In this document: piece after piece, positions 52,570 to 61,175 of the stretch | How positions within the stretch are numbered: the stretch's first letter is position 1 | Layout of the letters: the number at the start of each line of letters is the position of its first letter | Origin: Bradyrhizobium sp. SZCCT0148 | Lineage (GTDB): Bacteria; Pseudomonadota; Alphaproteobacteria; Rhizobiales; Xanthobacteraceae | Direction of reading: 5' to 3' | Assembly (NCBI RefSeq): GCF_018129985.1 | Contig: NZ_JAFCKT010000013.1 | Coordinates: 1 to 64,000, forward strand | DNA length: 64,000 nucleotides | Notes under the pieces: model-generated | Databases searched by the model: none | Told to the model about the DNA's origin: nothing | The model's input: the letters and a program-made list of their open reading frames with translations, nothing else | Made by a program: the position numbers and the translations under genes

Positions 52570-54177
52570 ATGGACTACGCGGCACTAGTTCAAAGGACCG
52601 AGGAACTGATCGGCAGGCTGCCTGATCGCCAGGTTAGCGCCACGACGGGGAAGCGCTATCGCCGCACTCTCGCGAATATGTTGCGAGAGCCGGTCCTTGA
52701 TCCTTTGTTGCCGGGCATCGCCAAGGGCACTTATTACTACCGTCGCGCTGCCATGTATTGGGCCAGCCGGTCGGTCTTGGTGCGCCTTTGCAGCGGCCTT
52801 GAGATAGCTCGCCTTCGCAACGATGTTGGCGCAGCCAGGTCGTGCGCTGCAGTCCTGGTTCGTCTCCTGAGCCGCATCGAGCCGGTGGTGGAAATCGATC
52901 CGCCGCTGGAGGAGGGCGCGGCGGCGTTGAAGTCGTCTGCATCGCGTTGGGAGGCGGCGAATGGCCCTCATCCTGTGCCCGGCGCAAACTCCAAGCTTCA
53001 CGTGCTGGGAGAACTGCCGCCGGCGTGGGATGATACCGTCTGGCAAAAGGCACTTGAGACCTGGACCGATGCCTCGGACCTGGCGGATCTCGATGCCCTG
53101 GCGGTTCGACTGCTTGTGCCGGTTCGGTCGGAAGACATGATGCCCGGCGAGCGCGGCTCCGGATGGTCGGAAGGCGTGCTGGTGAAACGCCGTTCGGCAC
53201 ATCGCATCGACATCACGATCGCACCCGCCAAGTCCCACGGCGGCAAGTTCGGCACCGGCATCACGGTCGTGAAGATCAACCCCGCGGTGGCGGGAGGGGG
53301 AGCTTCCTACCTGGCGGAGCGATGTGACGGCGAAGGGCTAGTGGTCAGCCTCCACTCAAAGGACGCCAGCCGGAAAAAGTTGCTGAGACTGGGCAAGATC
53401 GCGTTGCCGGGCTGCCACGTCAACATCACGCCTTACGTGTTCCGCAATCAGGTCATCGCGGACTTAAAGGCGACCTTAGGGGCTGGCGTAGCCGTTGCGG
53501 CGGCTTGCGGGCACTGCACCGACCGAACACAGGCGAAATATGGCCGGGTACAGCATGGCCGCCGGCGGCGCGGGCTGATCGGGGTCGCGAGCGAGAAGGT
53601 GCCGCAAACCGGCAACGTCGCGCGCGCTGCGGAGGTCCGCAGGAAGATCAACGATGCGAAGAAGGCGACCGAGGCTGCCATTCTGGCCTCCAGAGACGCC
53701 GCGACCTTCGTATTGAGCTATCCCGCGCCTGTAGTCCAAAACCTTCCGGCCGAAACTCATGTCGGTTTGCCTAGCGCCACCCGATCAATTCCGGACAAAC
53801 AGAATGAGGGCCCATTGGCAGGAGCCGAGCACCCGTTGATGCGTTTAATCATGGACCGCAATTCCAGCGTTCGGCCTCTGAAGTTGGTTGCTCCGTTAGA
53901 GCCAAAACAGATCCACCCCAATTTCAAATCCGACTGGGACGAGTTCGAATTCCCTCAGCCGTCGGCGCCCTCCGCGTCGGAAGAGATCGTACGTCGAAGG
54001 CATGCTGCCGAGCTGTGGGAAAACCATGTTGCAAGGAAATCCGACAGTCTTCTTCTGTGGCATTCCGCTCGTGACGGCGAATCGCGTGGCGAAGTTGATC
54101 GGCGCGGAAAGGGTGCACGACATCATCTGAAAGATTTTGAGGGGTCTCCACCTGCACCGGTGAAATTTTTCCGGTGA
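52570..54177 (+). CDS. Divergent tyrosine recombinase-like protein
   Basis: 535 residues. The catalytic-domain pattern is visible though divergent: Arg186 (PVRSED), Tyr289-Val-Phe-Arg292 (TPYVFRNQVIADLK) where His-x-x-Arg is usual, His315 (CGHCTDRTQAKYGR) and Tyr324. So the HxxR histidine is replaced by Tyr. The protein continues ~210 residues beyond the tyrosine with a Lys/Arg-rich and acidic tail, longer than typical integrases. ATG 52570 follows AGCAGGG. It may be an inactive or specialised recombinase of the island. Confidence 0.7.
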   Translation: MDYAALVQRTEELIGRLPDRQVSATTGKRYRRTLANMLREPVLDPLLPGIAKGTYYYRRAAMYWASRSVLVRLCSGLEIARLRNDVGAARSCAAVLVRLLSRIEPVVEIDPPLEEGAAALKSSASRWEAANGPHPVPGANSKLHVLGELPPAWDDTVWQKALETWTDASDLADLDALAVRLLVPVRSEDMMPGERGSGWSEGVLVKRRSAHRIDITIAPAKSHGGKFGTGITVVKINPAVAGGGASYLAERCDGEGLVVSLHSKDASRKKLLRLGKIALPGCHVNITPYVFRNQVIADLKATLGAGVAVAAACGHCTDRTQAKYGRVQHGRRRRGLIGVASEKVPQTGNVARAAEVRRKINDAKKATEAAILASRDAATFVLSYPAPVVQNLPAETHVGLPSATRSIPDKQNEGPLAGAEHPLMRLIMDRNSSVRPLKLVAPLEPKQIHPNFKSDWDEFEFPQPSAPSASEEIVRRRHAAELWENHVARKSDSLLLWHSARDGESRGEVDRRGKGARHHLKDFEGSPPAPVKFFR

Positions 54178-54474
54178 GAGCTGGAGCGACACCTGTAGCA
54201 TCACTCCCAAGAGACCCACTGGTCTTCTTCAAGCCTTCGACCACGGGCGTGAACTTTAGTAGGGCAAATTCGTGTCAGAAAATTTGAGGAGGTTAAAAAA
54301 TCTCGTTCTGACTTTCCCCCTCCGGGGCAGCTTCATCGTGACCGCAGCAACGCGGGCTTTGTGCAGCGCACGGGGCTAGTCTACGCATTGCCACCGGCTC
54401 CAGAGAGGTCCACTAAGTTACCCAGGAAATAAGTTGGTCGGCCCGACAGACTACAACTTGGCCGTTCTGCGCGC

Positions 54475-55362
54475 CTAGGCCCTGCATGAATATCGATCGA
54501 TTGCGGTAAACTCTTGCCGGAGAATTTCAATCTCGAGCTGGTAGATTTCGCTCTTGAGGAAGCGCAGCTCGGCTCCCAACATTTCCTCTTCGATATCCTT
54601 GTACCAGGATTTCGGCCGCCCGTCGGTACCGTCGCTCCAATGATAGTTGCGGCGCTTGAGGGTATCCTTCAGTTCGAAGGGCGCCCCTTGTGCCCAGACC
54701 CGGACCGTCTTTCGCCGCGCGCGCTCGAGGAGGCCAGCCAGGACAGTTGTGGAGTTGTGCGATAGCTCCTGGGCCAGTAGAGTCATGAGGGCATGGCAGT
54801 CGTCGACCGCACGGTGCGCATCATAGAAGAAGCCGCACGCGGCCAGCAGGTGCTCGAGTTTGGCACTCGCGAAACCATGTTCTTTCCACGGGATGCCGCT
54901 CGACGAACAAGCCCACGGTTTGTGCACAAAGACTGGCCAAAATCTTTCCGCGAACTTTCGATCGAACGCTGAGTTATGTGCCAAAATTATGTGGGCCTCG
55001 GAACCGAAGCGATCGACTGCCAGGGGGTCGATCGCTCGGCCGGCAACCATTTCGTTGGTGATCCCAGTTAGTGCCGTGATCTCTGGAGTGATGGGCGACG
55101 ACGGCTCCTGTAGACCTTGAAAGATGTCAATGATCCCCAAAATCCGATCGCTGGCGGAATAGGCGAACTTGATCATGGCCAGCTCGATGACCTCGTCCCG
55201 ATTGGGATCGAGCCCCGTCGTCTCGACGTCGAGCACTATACCGATCTTCGCTCCGCCTTCAGAACTGTAGCCGGGGACGTGCGGCGCGATGCGGCGCAGC
55301 ACCCTGTACTGTCCGGTTGCCTCCAGCTGCTTCGCTAGTGCCTCGCTGGCCTCGTTGTACAT
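54475..55362 (-). CDS. DEDDh 3'-5' exonuclease (DnaQ/RNase T family)
   Basis: 295 residues. Exonuclease motifs: GIVLDVETTGLDPNRDEVIE (Asp-x-Glu), ILAHNSAFDRKF (Asp) and HRAVDDCHAL (His, Asp), i.e. DEDDh. After the nuclease fold comes an ~80-residue domain with KRRNYHWSDGTDGRPKSWYK, an accessory module I have seen in other DnaQ-like proteins. It starts 36 bp after the FtsH-like gene on the same strand with a GAAGGAAGACC site, so it is probably the third gene of that operon. A decayed copy lies at 49608-49800. Confidence 0.9.
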   Translation of the reverse strand: MYNEASEALAKQLEATGQYRVLRRIAPHVPGYSSEGGAKIGIVLDVETTGLDPNRDEVIELAMIKFAYSASDRILGIIDIFQGLQEPSSPITPEITALTGITNEMVAGRAIDPLAVDRFGSEAHIILAHNSAFDRKFAERFWPVFVHKPWACSSSGIPWKEHGFASAKLEHLLAACGFFYDAHRAVDDCHALMTLLAQELSHNSTTVLAGLLERARRKTVRVWAQGAPFELKDTLKRRNYHWSDGTDGRPKSWYKDIEEEMLGAELRFLKSEIYQLEIEILRQEFTAIDRYSCRA

Positions 55363-55398
55363 GGTCTTCCTTCGAGTGAGCCTCTCTCCAGTGGCAGG

Positions 55399-57492
55399 TT
55401 AATCAGCACAGGGGAGAGGCGGCTCGCGAGACAGGACGGCCGCCGTCTGTGCGAGCGGGTTGGCGGAGATGATTGCGGCGATCTCGACCTGATCGAGATA
55501 GCCCGCGACGAACAGGGCTTCCGCCAGCGCGTCAAGCGACCGGTCGTTCTGCTTAAGTAGACCCAGCGACTTGGCGTAGGAGCGCTTCAAGGTGTCGTTG
55601 GTTGCCGAACGGAGCGGCCCATTCATGAGCAGATGGGCGTCGGTGACTTGGTCCTCGCTGAGCGTCACGAGACCCGTATGTCCGTATCCATACGCACTCT
55701 CGATTCTCAGCGCCAAGCTCGTCGCGCGAGCCAAGTCGCATTCCGTTGACGTTCCGCCGGCGCCGGTCGTTGCCTCACCGAACTTGAGCTCTTCTGCGGC
55801 CCGCCCGGCCAGGATCGTCATGAGAAGTCTTTCGAGGTAATCGCGGGTTGGGAGCTGAAGCCTTGCCGGCGTACTCTGCGCAAAGCCACCGTCGCCGCCG
55901 ATCGAGAGCGATTTCGGCATGGCGGTGCCGAGCGCCAGGTGCGCGATCGCGTGTCCGGCTTCGTGGTAGGCGATGCAAAGGCGAAGATCTCGCGGAAGCT
56001 CGGCCTTGCCACCGCGGACCACGCTAACAAGATCCTCCTCGGTGAGATCCCTGCCGGCCTTGCGCGCCGCTAGGCGGGCCATGCGAACCCACCTTTCGAC
56101 GTCGGCACCGCTGTGACCGCGAGCGGCAAGTGCGGCTTCGCGCAGGTCTGAGCCGGCGCAATCGGAGCGGAGGTGCGTTCTGAAAATGCCGATTAATGCC
56201 GCCACGTCAGGCAGTTCGATTCTGATATGATGATCGAGGCGTCCGGCCCTGACAAGCGCAGGATCGAGACGATTGGGATCGTTACAGGAGGCGCAGACGA
56301 AGACGCCCTCCACCCGCTCGAAGCCCTGCATGCACTCGAGCAACGTCGCAACGATTGCATTCCACCAAGAGTTGTCTTTCGTAGTTCCACGCGCGGGGAT
56401 GGCGTCACATTCGTCGATGTAAATGATAGTAGGGCGCCGCTGAAATGCTTCCGCGAACGTTGCACGGATGCTGGAGGTCACGTCCCCAAGGTGACCGGTT
56501 TTGTGTGCCTGCCACTGCGCGTAGCTTGTGGCAATGAAGTGAACGTTGGGCAGCTCGCGCGCCAGCGAGCGCATCAGCGAGGTCTTCCCGGTGCCGGGAG
56601 GACCGGACACCAATAGGCCATGCGGACATTCACTCCACGGACGCGTTCCAGCGAGGTATGCCCTCATCGAATCGACCACGTCCATGCAGTAGTTCTTCGC
56701 GTCGCCCAAGCCCGAAAGTTCGGAAAGCGGGGTCACATCGTCTGAGATTTCGGGCTCGACGAGGCGTCGCAGACGTTCGAGCGAGCGTTCGGCGCCGATC
56801 TCGTCGTTCACGGCGATCGCGAGGTCATTGATGGTCGCACGGGCGGCGATCGAGGCGTCGACGACGACGGGCCGCGTGCCGGTGACGGCTTCTATCACCT
56901 CGGCGAGGACAACGGCATCGATGGCTGGAACTATGACACGATGCTCGGCGAGCCGGAGCAAGCTCTTGGGCAAATTGCCGAACGGCGTCCCTATTCCGAT
57001 GGTCGCGCAGCGCAAGCGCATCGCGATTGCGAGGGCTTCATTGTCTTCCTTGGAGGAGGTCTTCGATTTCGTGGGCTCCGTGAATACGACCGCGGATCCT
57101 CCCGCTCGAGTCACATGGCTGCGGTCGTCGAGGTCGTCGCCGTCTATCAGGGGCGTGTCGTTCGCAAGCAAAAGTCGTAAGAAGCGACGCACCGGCTGCA
57201 CCAAACTCGGGTGGGGCACCTGGATGACGATGACGGCGTCTGGATCCAGCATTCCGGCCAGCGCGTCGCGTGAGGTCTCGAAGGCGCGGCCGAGGAGGAC
57301 GGCGGCGGTGGCAAGCTCGGGGCTGCAGGACCTCGCGCGAGGAGCCTGGTCGCCTCCGTCATATGAGGCGATTTCATCGTCTTCGTCCAGAATCGGCCGT
57401 GGCAGCCCCGAAAATCCTGTGCCGCCGCGAGCTCGGTCGATGAATACTTGCTGCAGGGGCCTCTTCGACGCGGCGATTGTACGCAGGTTCAT
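55399..57492 (-). CDS. Soluble FtsH-like AAA ATPase-M41 zinc protease
   Basis: 697 residues. The first ~240 are a unique domain without transmembrane segments. The AAA module has Walker A GPPGTGKT (297-304), Walker B IIYIDECDAI (Asp360-Glu361) and the RAGRLD arginine finger. The peptidase part has HEAGH (510-514) and GRAAEELKFGEATTGAGG with the third zinc ligand Asp586 in ECDLARAT. FtsH proteins are normally membrane-anchored; this one is predicted cytosolic. It overlaps the upstream GIY-YIG-like gene (ATGA) and precedes the exonuclease gene by 36 bp. Confidence 0.9.
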   Translation of the reverse strand: MNLRTIAASKRPLQQVFIDRARGGTGFSGLPRPILDEDDEIASYDGGDQAPRARSCSPELATAAVLLGRAFETSRDALAGMLDPDAVIVIQVPHPSLVQPVRRFLRLLLANDTPLIDGDDLDDRSHVTRAGGSAVVFTEPTKSKTSSKEDNEALAIAMRLRCATIGIGTPFGNLPKSLLRLAEHRVIVPAIDAVVLAEVIEAVTGTRPVVVDASIAARATINDLAIAVNDEIGAERSLERLRRLVEPEISDDVTPLSELSGLGDAKNYCMDVVDSMRAYLAGTRPWSECPHGLLVSGPPGTGKTSLMRSLARELPNVHFIATSYAQWQAHKTGHLGDVTSSIRATFAEAFQRRPTIIYIDECDAIPARGTTKDNSWWNAIVATLLECMQGFERVEGVFVCASCNDPNRLDPALVRAGRLDHHIRIELPDVAALIGIFRTHLRSDCAGSDLREAALAARGHSGADVERWVRMARLAARKAGRDLTEEDLVSVVRGGKAELPRDLRLCIAYHEAGHAIAHLALGTAMPKSLSIGGDGGFAQSTPARLQLPTRDYLERLLMTILAGRAAEELKFGEATTGAGGTSTECDLARATSLALRIESAYGYGHTGLVTLSEDQVTDAHLLMNGPLRSATNDTLKRSYAKSLGLLKQNDRSLDALAEALFVAGYLDQVEIAAIISANPLAQTAAVLSREPPLPCAD

Positions 57493-58460
57493 TCCGGCAC
57501 CCCGCACGTCGGCGCCTTCGTCTCGACCGCGAGCCAGCTCTTCTCGTCGATATGCTCACCGGAGAGCAACTTGGCAGCGAAAGCGCCGCTACGACAGTGG
57601 AAACCGACGTTCAACTTCATCTTGTCCGGATGCCGGCTGGCCGGACCGACCCACTTCGCGGCCACAAGGAGATCGCGGCGTCGCCGGTTGTCGTACGACA
57701 AATCGCTCCGCGTACGTCGCGCGTAGTCGGCGCCCGGCATGACGTAGAAGCGATCGTTCCAGCCGTAACCAACAGAATCCAAATTCCGGCAGTCCAGTCG
57801 ATATTGAATGCCCTTCTGAGGAACGAGCGTCATCTCTTCTTGCGTCATCGCAACCATTTCGTCGCGATCCGTCGTCACGGAAAGGCGCAGGCGCAACGTA
57901 GGTGGATTTCTGCGTGCGATCTCGATCCGCGTGAAGCCGGCCAAAAACAGCAGCGTTTCGGCGTGGGCAACCAACTGCTCGAGATCGTCTAAAATGCCAA
58001 GCCCCCGGCCCATAGGGAGATCCGAATTGGCGAGAGGAATGTTGAGGCTGGTACAGATGCTGATCAGCCTGGCTTCTACATAGGGCGCGGTGACCTTGTC
58101 GAACGTGGCGCCCTCGGCGATGACGACGTAGATCAGAGTGGTCGCGCTGAGAGCTTTGCCAAGGCGTTCTCCAAACCTTCGCTCGCCGTCGCCATGACCG
58201 ATGTAGGTCTCCTGCTGGCTGGCCGGCGAGGGGTCGTCGATCACATAAACGACGTAGTCCCAAGGCCTCACGCGCTCTTTGAGGCGTGCGAGCTCGGAGA
58301 ATGGCAGGACCAGAACGGACAACCTGGAACCGAATGACTTGACCAGACGGATCCCGCTCGCGCTGCCATCGATAAAGACGGTCGTGGCCGTGAAGCCGCG
58401 CCCGGGGGCGTTCGTCGGGGCCGCGATGAGGTCAGATTGCGTCACTTGCAGGTCTCGCAT
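57489..58460 (-). CDS. GIY-YIG-like nuclease domain protein
   Basis: 323 residues. Residues ~68-150 fit a GIY-YIG nuclease: YVVYVI (69-74) for GIY, ETYIGHG (YIG at 86-88), Arg95 in GERRFGERL, the metal-binding Glu129 in YVEARLI, and Asn145 in IPLANSD. The remaining C-terminal ~150 residues are of unknown fold and end with a K-rich SWLAVETKAP segment. Assigned from motif spacing only. First gene of the operon; start ATG 58460 directly follows the operator region. Confidence 0.68.
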   Translation of the reverse strand: MRDLQVTQSDLIAAPTNAPGRGFTATTVFIDGSASGIRLVKSFGSRLSVLVLPFSELARLKERVRPWDYVVYVIDDPSPASQQETYIGHGDGERRFGERLGKALSATTLIYVVIAEGATFDKVTAPYVEARLISICTSLNIPLANSDLPMGRGLGILDDLEQLVAHAETLLFLAGFTRIEIARRNPPTLRLRLSVTTDRDEMVAMTQEEMTLVPQKGIQYRLDCRNLDSVGYGWNDRFYVMPGADYARRTRSDLSYDNRRRRDLLVAAKWVGPASRHPDKMKLNVGFHCRSGAFAAKLLSGEHIDEKSWLAVETKAPTCGVPE

Positions 58461-58462
58461 AC

Positions 58463-58492
58463 ATATCCCATATGAGATATATCCCATATGGG
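58463..58492. promoter_or_regulatory. Double palindromic operator of the GIY-YIG / FtsH-like operon
   Basis: ATATCCCATATG occurs at 58463-58474 and 58479-58490, a 16-bp period. The second copy contains a perfect CCCATATGGG palindrome (58483-58492); the first has one mismatch (CCCATATGAG). The sites lie between the divergent operon and the mini-XRE gene, directly before the operon start codon. The XRE protein is the likely ligand. Confidence 0.7.
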
Positions 58493-58570
58493 ACATGCGC
58501 GCAAGAGCGCTACTGTCGTCCTCGTCGCGATCCGGTGTATGGTTAACCGTTTTTCGATTCGGAGCCCACG

Positions 58571-58828
58571 GTGGCCGGCGACAAGATACCCTCAGGGCGG
58601 ATGATTCGCGCTGCCCGCGCGCTTGTCGGTATGGAGCAGCTCGATCTCGCGCGCGAGATCGGTGTCGATCGGCGTACGGTGTCGCGACTAGAGGCGGATA
58701 CGGAAATTCCGGTCAATCCGTTGAAGATCGCGACGTTTCGGAAGATGCGCAACGCGCTCGAGGAGCGCGGTGTCGTGTTCCTCTATGGAAGCAAATCCCA
58801 CGGCGAAGGGGTGGCGCTCAAGAACTGA
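58571..58828 (+). CDS. Mini-XRE transcriptional regulator of the FtsH-like module
   Basis: 85 residues from a GTG. The HTH is MIRAARALVGMEQLDLAREI then GVDRRTVSRLEADTE, followed by FRKMRNALEERGVVFLYGSK. It resembles the 51334 regulator and belongs to the small single-domain XRE proteins common in rhizobia. It is divergent from the GIY-YIG / FtsH-like / exonuclease operon and should repress it through the palindromes at 58463-58492. Confidence 0.85.
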   Translation: MAGDKIPSGRMIRAARALVGMEQLDLAREIGVDRRTVSRLEADTEIPVNPLKIATFRKMRNALEERGVVFLYGSKSHGEGVALKN

Positions 58829-59384
58829 CCGTCCGCATCTGAGGCTTCACCACGATTAGCTTCTCGAACCAATGCAGATCGACGACTTGCCTGACGCGCT
58901 CCCGATCGGCTGACGGCACGATGACTTTCCGTCCGGTGCTCGCCACGGCGTAGTGCCGGGTTGGCTGGCATCGCTCCCGTGCCCCAAGAGGGCTGCGATG
59001 GTAGAGAGCGCTTCGAGACGTCGGCATCGGTCTCTTTTGCGAAGAGGTAAATCTTCCAGGCGGCGACCGGGGGGCGACAGGTATTGTAGAGCCTCGGCAG
59101 TCGGGGCATCAGGCCATGGTTTTCCCCAGAAACTGCCGATCGTGTTACAATCGCTGATAGCGGCTGCTGAGTGCAACACTCAAGGTAGATGTCGTCAAGG
59201 TCTGCGCGTCGAGCGCGCCGGGTGTAATGCGGATCGGCGTGCGCTGGAATCCCAGAATCGACCTTGCCCACGCACGAGAGCGTACGCGTGCAGATCCGCC
59301 GAAAGCGCAAGGAACTCCCCGGGACCGGCGGGGGATCGGCACCACTTCGGCTCAAGCCCAAAGTCCGTACCTGATGAGGTCAGC
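58829..59384. other. Junction region, no supported gene
   Basis: About 550 bp between the last island regulator and the sugar ABC operon. Minus-strand frames exist but show frame changes and no family motif; a WKIYLFAKETDADVSKR stretch near 59030 hints at a decayed small rhizobial protein. No tRNA or att repeat matching the tRNA-Thr fragment at 36419 is visible here. Confidence 0.5.
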
Positions 59385-60230
59385 TTACTTGACGGCTCCC
59401 CCCGTGATACCTGCGATGAAGCGATCGAGAAAGAGATTGTAAGCGATAGCCACCGGCACCGCGGCGATCAGGGCGCCAGCCATGATCTCACCCCAGAAGA
59501 ACACGTCTCCGCGGATTAAGTCGGTCGAGACGCCCAACGTGATCGGCTTTTGGTCGGATGACGAGACGAAGGTCAGCGCGTAGACAAACTCCTGAAGCGT
59601 CAGGGTGAACGTAAAGATCACCACCGTCAAAATTGCCGGCACCGACAGCGGGATCGCCATCTTGATGAAGGCGCCGAAAAGGCTGCAGCCGTCGACGATT
59701 GCGGCTTCCTCGATCTCGACCGGCAGCGCCTTGAAGAATCCCATCAACAGCCAGGAGCAGAATGGGATCGTGAACGTCGGGTAGACCAACACCAGCGACC
59801 ACATCGAGTTTTGCAGACCGAGGACGGCGATGATCCGCGACAATGGCAGGAACAACAGGGTCGGCGGCACCAGGTAGGTCAGGAAGATCATGATGCCGAG
59901 AGCTTCGCCCTTTCTGCTGGTCATGCGGGCAAGGCTGTATCCGGCGGGAACCGCGGTGACCAGTGTGATCGCGGTGACGCAGAGGCCGATGACCAGCGAA
60001 TTCAGCAGCCAGCGCGTGAACAAGGTCTGCTCGAACAGGTATTTGATGTGCTCGAGCGTCGGCGGCTCGTTGAACCAGAAAGGGGTGTTGGTGATGTCGT
60101 AAAGGTCGCTGTTCTGCTTGAAAGCCGTGATCACCATCCAATAGAACGGAAACGCAGCCAGGATCACGAAGAATGTGACACCTAGGAAGAAACCAGTTTC
60201 GCGGAGCGAGCGAGAAACGGGGGACGACAT
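59385..60230 (-). CDS. Carbohydrate ABC transporter permease, MalG type
   Basis: 281-residue inner-membrane permease with six hydrophobic segments. The cytoplasmic EAA loop reads LPVEIEEAAIVDGCSLFGAF, the site that docks the ATPase. It is the last gene of a four-gene operon, starting 1 bp after the MalF-type permease stop. CUT1-family transporters import oligosaccharides, polyols or glycerol-phosphate; the substrate cannot be told from this subunit. Confidence 0.93.
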   Translation of the reverse strand: MSSPVSRSLRETGFFLGVTFFVILAAFPFYWMVITAFKQNSDLYDITNTPFWFNEPPTLEHIKYLFEQTLFTRWLLNSLVIGLCVTAITLVTAVPAGYSLARMTSRKGEALGIMIFLTYLVPPTLLFLPLSRIIAVLGLQNSMWSLVLVYPTFTIPFCSWLLMGFFKALPVEIEEAAIVDGCSLFGAFIKMAIPLSVPAILTVVIFTFTLTLQEFVYALTFVSSSDQKPITLGVSTDLIRGDVFFWGEIMAGALIAAVPVAIAYNLFLDRFIAGITGGAVK

Positions 60231-60231
60231 G

Positions 60232-61161
60232 TCAGATCTCCCAGCGACGAATGAAGCGCAGCATGAAGATCACAACGACGAGCAGCACCGGCAGCATGAA
60301 CAGCGAGATGGCCGCACCGTGGGACACGTCGCCGGAGACGATGCCGGTCTGAAAGCCCGCAAATCCCAGCACCGACGTCGCGCCGCCGGGACCGCCCATG
60401 GTCAGCAAAAACACGATGGAAAGATCGGTGAACGTGAACACGATGCCGAAGATCAGGCCGATGGCCATGATCGGTAGGATCATCGGCAGGATGATCTGGT
60501 AGTTGCGGCGCCAGAAGCCCGCACCATCGACCGTTGCCGCGTCGATCACGTCCTGCGGAACCGCGGTGATGCCGGCGAGGAAGATCACGATCGCAAATGG
60601 AAAGAAGCGCCAGGCGTTGATGATGACAATGCACAGCATCGCAAGGTAGGGATCGCCGAGCCAGTTCGGCGCATCTTCGCGCGTCAGGAAGCCAGCCGCA
60701 ATGAGGCTCCAGTTGATCACGCTGTAGAGCGAATCGAACATCCATTGCCAGGCGATCGTGGCGAGCGCGACCGGCACCGCAAAGGGCAGAATAATCAGCG
60801 CCCGCACGATCTTGCGACCCCGAAAGGGTCGCAATAGCAAGAACGCGCCGAACTTTCCGAGCACGAGGCCGAGCAATTGCGACCCGAACGTAAAGATGAA
60901 CGTGTTGCGCAACGTGTCGAGGAAAGTTGGATCCTGCAGAATTTGCTCGAAATTGGCCAGTCCGACGAACTTCCAGGTCGGGTTATAGATCGTGTAGGCG
61001 CTGAGCGAGTAGTAGATCGCGAGTAGAAGCGGAAGACCGACGAGCAGCAGGACGTACAGGATCGCCGGCGCGACCAAAATCGTTTCAAGCACTTCGCGGC
61101 GATCGAGTACGAAGTGAAAGCGCGAAACCGGCTTGGCAATGGGCTCTGCAATGACGGCCAT
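60232..61161 (-). CDS. Carbohydrate ABC transporter permease, MalF type
   Basis: 309 residues with six membrane segments, beginning after a short cytosolic lead (MAVIAEPIAKPVSRFHFVLD). The EAA loop is VPQDVIDAATVDGAGFWRRN. ATG 61161 follows CGGGGACAGC and lies 14 bp after the ATPase stop; a longer frame to 61251 overlaps that gene and is rejected. Forms the channel together with the MalG-type protein. Confidence 0.93.
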   Translation of the reverse strand: MAVIAEPIAKPVSRFHFVLDRREVLETILVAPAILYVLLLVGLPLLLAIYYSLSAYTIYNPTWKFVGLANFEQILQDPTFLDTLRNTFIFTFGSQLLGLVLGKFGAFLLLRPFRGRKIVRALIILPFAVPVALATIAWQWMFDSLYSVINWSLIAAGFLTREDAPNWLGDPYLAMLCIVIINAWRFFPFAIVIFLAGITAVPQDVIDAATVDGAGFWRRNYQIILPMILPIMAIGLIFGIVFTFTDLSIVFLLTMGGPGGATSVLGFAGFQTGIVSGDVSHGAAISLFMLPVLLVVVIFMLRFIRRWEI

Positions 61162-61175
61162 CAGCTGTCCCCGGT

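Noticed and set aside
58783..59361. 192-residue minus-strand frame at the island/ABC junction
   Set aside because: Composition is Arg/Ser/Pro-rich and likeness to small rhizobial proteins is limited to one short stretch; overlaps the XRE gene.
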